In this document: positions 59,224-64,000 of the stretch, piece by piece
Position numbering within the stretch: position 1 is the stretch's first letter
Layout: each line of letters opens with the position of its first letter
Source: Biscogniauxia marginata
Taxonomy: Eukaryota; Ascomycota; Sordariomycetes; Xylariales; Xylariaceae
DNA length: 64,000 bases
Direction of reading: 5' to 3'
NCBI GenBank assembly: GCA_022695795.1
Contig: MU404058.1
Span: 744,001 to 808,000 of the forward strand
Notes under the pieces: model-generated
Databases searched by the model: none
What the model saw: only the letters and a program-made list of their open reading frames with translations
What the model was told of the DNA's origin: nothing
Translations under genes and position numbers: made by a program

Positions 59224-61491
59224 ATGAGCTCTCCCATCGACATCCGTCGTGCCTCGGCAAGTGGCCTTTCCTACGCTGCTGTTGCCGGTCGGAAGAGCCC
59301 GCCTTCCAACAAACACAACGGCGACCCTAAGACTCAAAGCCATTCTGAAGATCTGAAAAAGTCACCCCGTCAGGTCTTCGCAGTCCGAAATAAACAAAAC
59401 GGCGCTACCCCTGCCAATTCGTCTCCTAAGAACGAGGGCTCCATGTCTACAACCCCAGCGCCTGGGGGGACAGCCCAGCACCAATACCACCGGAAGAAGG
59501 GAAACCTACGCAAGAAGAAACAACTTGAGCCTTCTACTTCATCTATTACCCATCCTCCAGCCACTCATAGTGGCAAATCTGTCATGCCTGAACAGGAGAA
59601 CAACACTACGGTGGACTCCCAGCATAGCCAGCCTCCCAGTCATAGCCCGGGACAAAAGAATGGTGGACAACAAACTTCTGCAGCTCTCATGAAGAATCAG
59701 TCCAATCAGAAGAATATTAATAGAGAAATTGATCACTCCAAGCTAGATCAGACGTCAACCCGAGTCTCTGTCCAAGACCCTGCCCTACAGCAGGGTGACC
59801 ACAAGTCGGCAACAGACGCGCAGCGTATCCAGAATAATCAGTCAACGGTCGCTTCTTTATCTTCAGTCGCAGGAGCGCACCACTCTGATACTAATAAACC
59901 CTCTGCCCAATACTTTGACGATAAACATTCGTGTCCTTCTAGGCCTACAGTTAAGGGCTCGTCCGGAGCTAGCAGCACCCCAAAGAACAATGGTACTCAA
60001 ACTACACAATTTTCGGAGTCAGCTTTAGTCCAGAATCTCAAGAAGCGCATTGATCACCAGGAAGCAGACATCACCCATTATACAGAGCAACTGTACGGCA
60101 AATCGAAAGAGTTCGGATCAATGCGAGCTAGGATTAGCCAGCTAGAGAAGGATCTGAAGCAGAAGGATGACGACCTCATCAAAGCACGCATGAGACACAT
60201 GAAACTGATCGAGAAGGACGGGCAAATTAAGCAGCTCGAGAACAGATGCACCACTCTTGAGGCGCTACTCGAGGAGTGTCAGCCCTTAGTCGAGCACTGC
60301 AAAGTGATGATCGAAGCCAGGGACCTTGAGCTGGTAAACCTTCGGGCTGAAGCCACAAAACTACGAACTATAATCCAAACTGGCATCATCTCTATCGCCG
60401 ACTTATATGGACCTCAAGCTGCCTCGGAATTCACCAGCACCGCTTCACAGAAAGCGAACAAGCCCGACCCTACGTATGCGCTATCTATGACGCCAACAGG
60501 GTCTGGCAGCCCTCGAATGCCACAGTCGCGTAGGTCCAAGGCTGAGTTAGCAACGTTCAGATCTCCGTCAAAGTTCAACAATTCACCATTGAAAAACGAG
60601 CAGCAGCCTCATGAAGAGGTTTCAAACCACCAGGGCGGCGGCTCAGAAGATCCCTTTGTCCAAGGGTCAGCAGGCAGTAGTCCTGTCAGTAACGTTGTGC
60701 CCTCTTTCAGCCCCGTGCTGGAAGTTAACCGTCAAGAACCCATCCACCAGGATGTCGGCGAGCATGACAATGAAGAGTCTCAGACTAAAGGCAATGATTC
60801 ATGGGCAGATGAGGTCCAGCAGCAGGAGGACCAAAAAGAACAACCAGAGTCTCCCAAGGATGTCGCTAGTGCTGATGAACTTGCACAGCCTCAGGGCAGC
60901 CGTGAGTCTTCTAAAAACGACATCAAAGCCCAAGTAAGAGAGCTGGATTTGTCAAATGAGAAATTCCTGAAAGAACTTAAAAAATCCCGGGATGATCTCA
61001 AGCCAGCATCTCCTACAAAGTCCCCATCGTCCTTGTCCTCAAAGGCTCCTGGCCTGCTAGCGCCCCCCAGAGATCTCTTTCCAGGCCCTCAACAGCAGAA
61101 TGACGGCGAGCGTCACTCTGTTAGCCAGCTTGATCGACCATTCAATGGCACTCGTGGGTCTCATGCACACAAGCTCGCGGCACTCTATAACGATCGCAAG
61201 CGGCACAATCAGACAGCTCCTAGAACTTCCAATAGCGGAAAGTTCCAGCATCACAAAGTAGTGGTTGACGATGATAATGCCGACGAAGACGAGGGCTGGA
61301 CTAGCGTGAAGACCAAGGCCAAGCCTGGATATCAGTCAAAAGCTCGAGATCAGCAGACACCATTGGCGGAAATGTTTACGCAAACGTTCGCGCCTCCGAG
61401 ACGAGGGAGAAACGTCACTGGATCCCGTTCAGGTTTTTCCAACTATACACAGCAAGGAACCAAGGCATTCAATACAGAACAAATCTGGTGA
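59224..61491 (+). CDS. Unrecognised coiled-coil protein
   Basis: One exon encodes 755 residues. Residues 1-260 are low complexity, rich in Ser, Gln, Asn and Lys. A coiled coil runs from about 268 to 382: VQNLKKRIDHQEADITHYTEQL, then LEKDLKQKDDDLIKARMRHMKL and ENRCTTLEALLEECQPLVEHCKVM, with clear heptads. The second half is again disordered, with an acidic patch near 510-560, a FLKELKKSRDDLKPASP stretch and a DEDEGWTSVKTKAKPG motif near 688-703. The C-terminus is basic (PPRRGRNVTGSRSG). No enzyme or membrane motif is present. A WTSVKTK-like box recurs in fungal RNA-related proteins, but I do not rely on that. Start is the first ATG in the frame, in the context AACATGAGC. Confidence 0.75.
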   Translation: MSSPIDIRRASASGLSYAAVAGRKSPPSNKHNGDPKTQSHSEDLKKSPRQVFAVRNKQNGATPANSSPKNEGSMSTTPAPGGTAQHQYHRKKGNLRKKKQLEPSTSSITHPPATHSGKSVMPEQENNTTVDSQHSQPPSHSPGQKNGGQQTSAALMKNQSNQKNINREIDHSKLDQTSTRVSVQDPALQQGDHKSATDAQRIQNNQSTVASLSSVAGAHHSDTNKPSAQYFDDKHSCPSRPTVKGSSGASSTPKNNGTQTTQFSESALVQNLKKRIDHQEADITHYTEQLYGKSKEFGSMRARISQLEKDLKQKDDDLIKARMRHMKLIEKDGQIKQLENRCTTLEALLEECQPLVEHCKVMIEARDLELVNLRAEATKLRTIIQTGIISIADLYGPQAASEFTSTASQKANKPDPTYALSMTPTGSGSPRMPQSRRSKAELATFRSPSKFNNSPLKNEQQPHEEVSNHQGGGSEDPFVQGSAGSSPVSNVVPSFSPVLEVNRQEPIHQDVGEHDNEESQTKGNDSWADEVQQQEDQKEQPESPKDVASADELAQPQGSRESSKNDIKAQVRELDLSNEKFLKELKKSRDDLKPASPTKSPSSLSSKAPGLLAPPRDLFPGPQQQNDGERHSVSQLDRPFNGTRGSHAHKLAALYNDRKRHNQTAPRTSNSGKFQHHKVVVDDDNADEDEGWTSVKTKAKPGYQSKARDQQTPLAEMFTQTFAPPRRGRNVTGSRSGFSNYTQQGTKAFNTEQIW

Positions 61492-63467
61492 TGCCTCTGT
61501 CGACAGAAATGGTTGATTGTTGAGCTCCACCAAGGCTCTTCGTGTTGGGTTCTGGGTATGAGCTAATGGCACTCGGGAATACTTGTTTCATATTGTGTTT
61601 GCCACTAGCAGAAGCTCCAGACACATGGATTGCATTTCATGGTGGACAAAATGAGAAGATCATTAGGAAGTGCTCATTTCTCTCATTCTCGGATGGGGTG
61701 AGCATATGTTAGGTGATTTGGTAGTTAACCTGTATCAATATGTACAACGTGTACGTCCTTTTAGTAATTCCACTAGATTTCCATGTTTCTTCTCGCATTT
61801 TTCATATGAAGTTTCGTTTATCAGTACTAGGCTCTGTCCATAGTATCGCCAATATGTAGTTGGCAAGGGGTCAAAGTGTGACCGAAAAAGAGTCCTTGCC
61901 TACCTACCATGCCACGACAACTAAGCAGGATTGATAAATTTAGGCAAGTCATCATCATTAAAGCCATCAAATGATCTTATTGTTTCTTAGTTAGCAATTT
62001 TAAACTAATTACTTCCCACATCGCCAACCGTGATTCACCGTACGCGGCGGCAAGTATGTGGATATCACCTGCTGATTGGTTGATAGGCGCACAGTACTGC
62101 TTACTATGCCGCATGATGTTTGAGGACGATCCCAAAACGTCCCAAACTACAGCTACATAGTTCCGACAGACCAAATGTCTTGGCATTCCTTTCCCACCCC
62201 TTACGAATGGAGGACCCTCTGAAACTTTGAGCCTCTGAGGCTTTGTATCAATTCGCGCCACCATGTGCTCGCTGGCCTTTTTTCAGCTGATCTTCTCAGC
62301 ATATTGGACCGTTTCTTGTTCTGAAACTTCATGCGTGGAATAGCCACTCGTCAGCTACCGGAGGAACTGCCAACTTGAGGCGAATTATCATCACCTGGTC
62401 TCTCTCAGTTCTGTCCACATGGGATATTTCAATTCTGATTTGATCGTAAGTCGTTTAATGTTACCGGAGAATATACAGCCGGGATATACCTCCAGAGGAA
62501 AAGAAACTCCTTTGTCTCGTAAAGTAGAACTCTCGCTGTGTGGTCAAGTTGGTTGTTGGTAGCTATATACTTCACATCTCTATTGGATAATTTAGCACTA
62601 CTTACATCATTCCTAATATTTAACAGATTCTCCCTTTAAACTTTTAAGTTAAATCACATATGTTATAGTAGACCGGGAAAGTCCACGCGATGGTCAACGA
62701 TCGTTAGATCTTTGCCGTCTGTAGAGATTAGATAGCATGAATGTGGTGGCGCTGGGCGATCTTACCCCCCTATTCCAACTATCATTAAGTTGCATGAGCG
62801 TTTCGAAAATCCGGGGATCGGAGTATTCGGTGGCGAACGTGCGGGACCTGCAAGGGCCGGGAGGCTATACCTGGTCCCACTGTTATCCCCTTGTAATCAT
62901 GGTGAAATGTTGTATACTAATCCGTATTTACAACACAACTCTCATTGGCTAATAGCTTGAGACAACCTGCATCTATTCAAGAGCAAGGTTGAGCGCATGC
63001 CAAATATATCGAATGATGACTATTTTGAATTGTAGAGTACTCAATAATATCATAACGAAGTGATCAAAAAAAGTTTGCCGTTGTCAGCGTATAATTCAAT
63101 CACCCAGTCTGGAAAGCAAGATGTCGTCAGCCCCCTTGAAGCACTCCCGTGCCATGCCGAATATCAAACGCGGAGCGTATGAAGCACGCAACTCAGCCTC
63201 GTAGCCCTCCCGTAGCTCGAAACAGGAGACGAAAACATCGAGAATTAATGAAGGCGATCGCAATTTTCACATATACGGGTGGTCGGTATATAACCCAGCA
63301 AGAGAAGCATCCGAAGAATTAAACACAGAACTGACAATTCGTCAACACTTGCTAGAGGCCTCCTTTCTACGCTCAAGAATTTGGTTGCTCTTCTACTAAA
63401 TACCCTACATTCAGTTGAAATTTTCGGTGCATTATACACACATACCACATCAAATTTCGAAATCAAA
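61492..63467. other. Intergenic, no supported gene
   Basis: No ORF here has a domain or splice support. The last 200 bases are the promoter and leader of the secreted-protein gene. Confidence 0.55.
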
Positions 63468-64000
63468 ATGGTTCGCTTCCACGTCACCGCAGCTCTGGCC
63501 TGTAAGTCCCAAGCCCAAAACCAAGAGTATAACCAATGCAAGTCTAACGCCGTGTATAGTTGCCATGACCGCTCTAGCCATCCCAAGCCCGCTTACCCCC
63601 GACCCCGCAGGAGAGAAGAACGTCGGCAACGGACAGGGTCAACAATTCATAGGCGGTGCCTGCCTGAGTGCTGCCGACTGCGCGAGCACTTGCTGCGCAA
63701 CTCTAAACGGGGCCGGCATATGCTCCGGTCTCGGCGCGCAGTTCCAGGCGGGCAAGCGGGGTTGTGGCTTTGGCGGTGACGCAGCAGCGGCAGCACCCGC
63801 AGCATCTGCGGCGTCGAGTCCGACGTCTGAGGCGTCGCCGGCAGCCGGAGTCGCGGACCCCTCGGTGGCGGGCAGCCAGAACGTCGGAAAGGCGGACGGA
63901 AGCCAGTTCATCACCGGCCAGTGTCTCAGCGATGCCGATTGCGCGAGCGCATGCTGCTCCATCGCAAACGGGCAGTGCGCGTCGCCGGCGGTGGCAACGT
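63468..64000 (+). CDS. Secreted protein with repeated cysteine modules, cut by the window end
   Basis: Exon 1 (63468-63501) and exon 2 (63560 to beyond 64000) encode at least 158 residues. A signal peptide (MVRFHVTAALAFAMTALA) is split by the intron. Two copies of a cysteine module follow. Copy 1 reads GQQFIGGACLSAADCASTCC..., with spacing C-x5-C-x3-CC, then ICSGLGAQFQAGKRGCGF. After a Ala/Ser/Pro linker, copy 2 begins GSQNVGKADGSQFITGQCLSDADCASACC. This resembles the biotrophy-associated secreted proteins (BAS2/BAS3-like) of plant-associated fungi, a family I recall only by pattern; a role in host colonisation is inference. The known relatives have one module, so the duplication is notable. 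The 3' end lies outside the window. Confidence 0.8.

Noticed and set aside
63639..63962. Minus-strand ORF at the right edge
   Set aside because: It is the antisense shadow of the cysteine-module secreted gene, whose forward reading has a signal peptide and repeated cysteines.
1..64000. CRISPR arrays, bacterial operons, ribosomal RNA genes or intact transposons
   Set aside because: No spaced direct repeats, no rRNA-like sequence and no transposase or reverse transcriptase motifs were seen; the window is eukaryotic nuclear DNA.

Overview
This 64 kb window comes from the nuclear genome of a filamentous ascomycete (Pezizomycotina, probably a Sordariomycete; the order is a guess). The evidence is many short GT-AG introns (about 40-160 nt, often with a CTAAC-like branch site), wide AT-richer intergenic DNA, a HET-domain protein, an HsbA-type surface protein, a DUF3716-type protein, a fungal-type UV endonuclease and a cysteine-rich secreted protein. 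There is no operon structure; neighbours are mostly unrelated single genes. All exon boundaries were set by hand from splice signals and frame continuity.

Layout. 2.0-8.5 kb: a SETD6/Rkm4-type lysine methyltransferase, a membrane-anchored RING-H2 protein and the UVE1 endonuclease. 11.6-15.1 kb: protein phosphatase inhibitor 2, then a divergent pair of LCL2 (minus) and mitochondrial ribosomal protein bL27m (plus). 15.1-19.4 kb: a gene-poor stretch with one intron-containing tRNA-Leu(AAG). 19.4-21.4 kb: an AidB-type acyl-CoA dehydrogenase broken by a one-base frameshift. 23.2-24.3 kb: a DUF3716-type protein and a possible small two-exon gene. 25.4-29.7 kb: an eight-exon gene fusing an alpha/beta-hydrolase-like N-terminus to a CorA-type membrane C-terminus. 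30.3-33.1 kb: an omega-like glutathione transferase and an HsbA-like GPI surface protein. 34.3-34.6 kb: a likely decayed small secreted protein gene. 37.6-40.3 kb: an Arg/Ser-rich protein and an atypical SDR.

41.0-51.4 kb is an accessory block that may relate to non-self recognition: a HET-domain protein with a repeat-bearing 5' flank, a 60-residue protein with two CxxC pairs and a glycine-spaced helix, several degraded coding-like stretches, and a protein that looks like the winged-helix plus TPR end of an NLR without its nucleotide-binding domain. From 54.3 kb come core genes: TAF6, succinate dehydrogenase subunit C and an unrecognised coiled-coil protein. The right edge cuts a secreted protein made of repeated cysteine modules.

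The most unusual items are the HET/small-protein/NLR-like block, the hydrolase-CorA fusion, the frameshifted AidB gene, the duplicated secreted cysteine module, and a 40-codon ORF in a triplet repeat that would encode an almost purely Val/Ala/Ile membrane helix.
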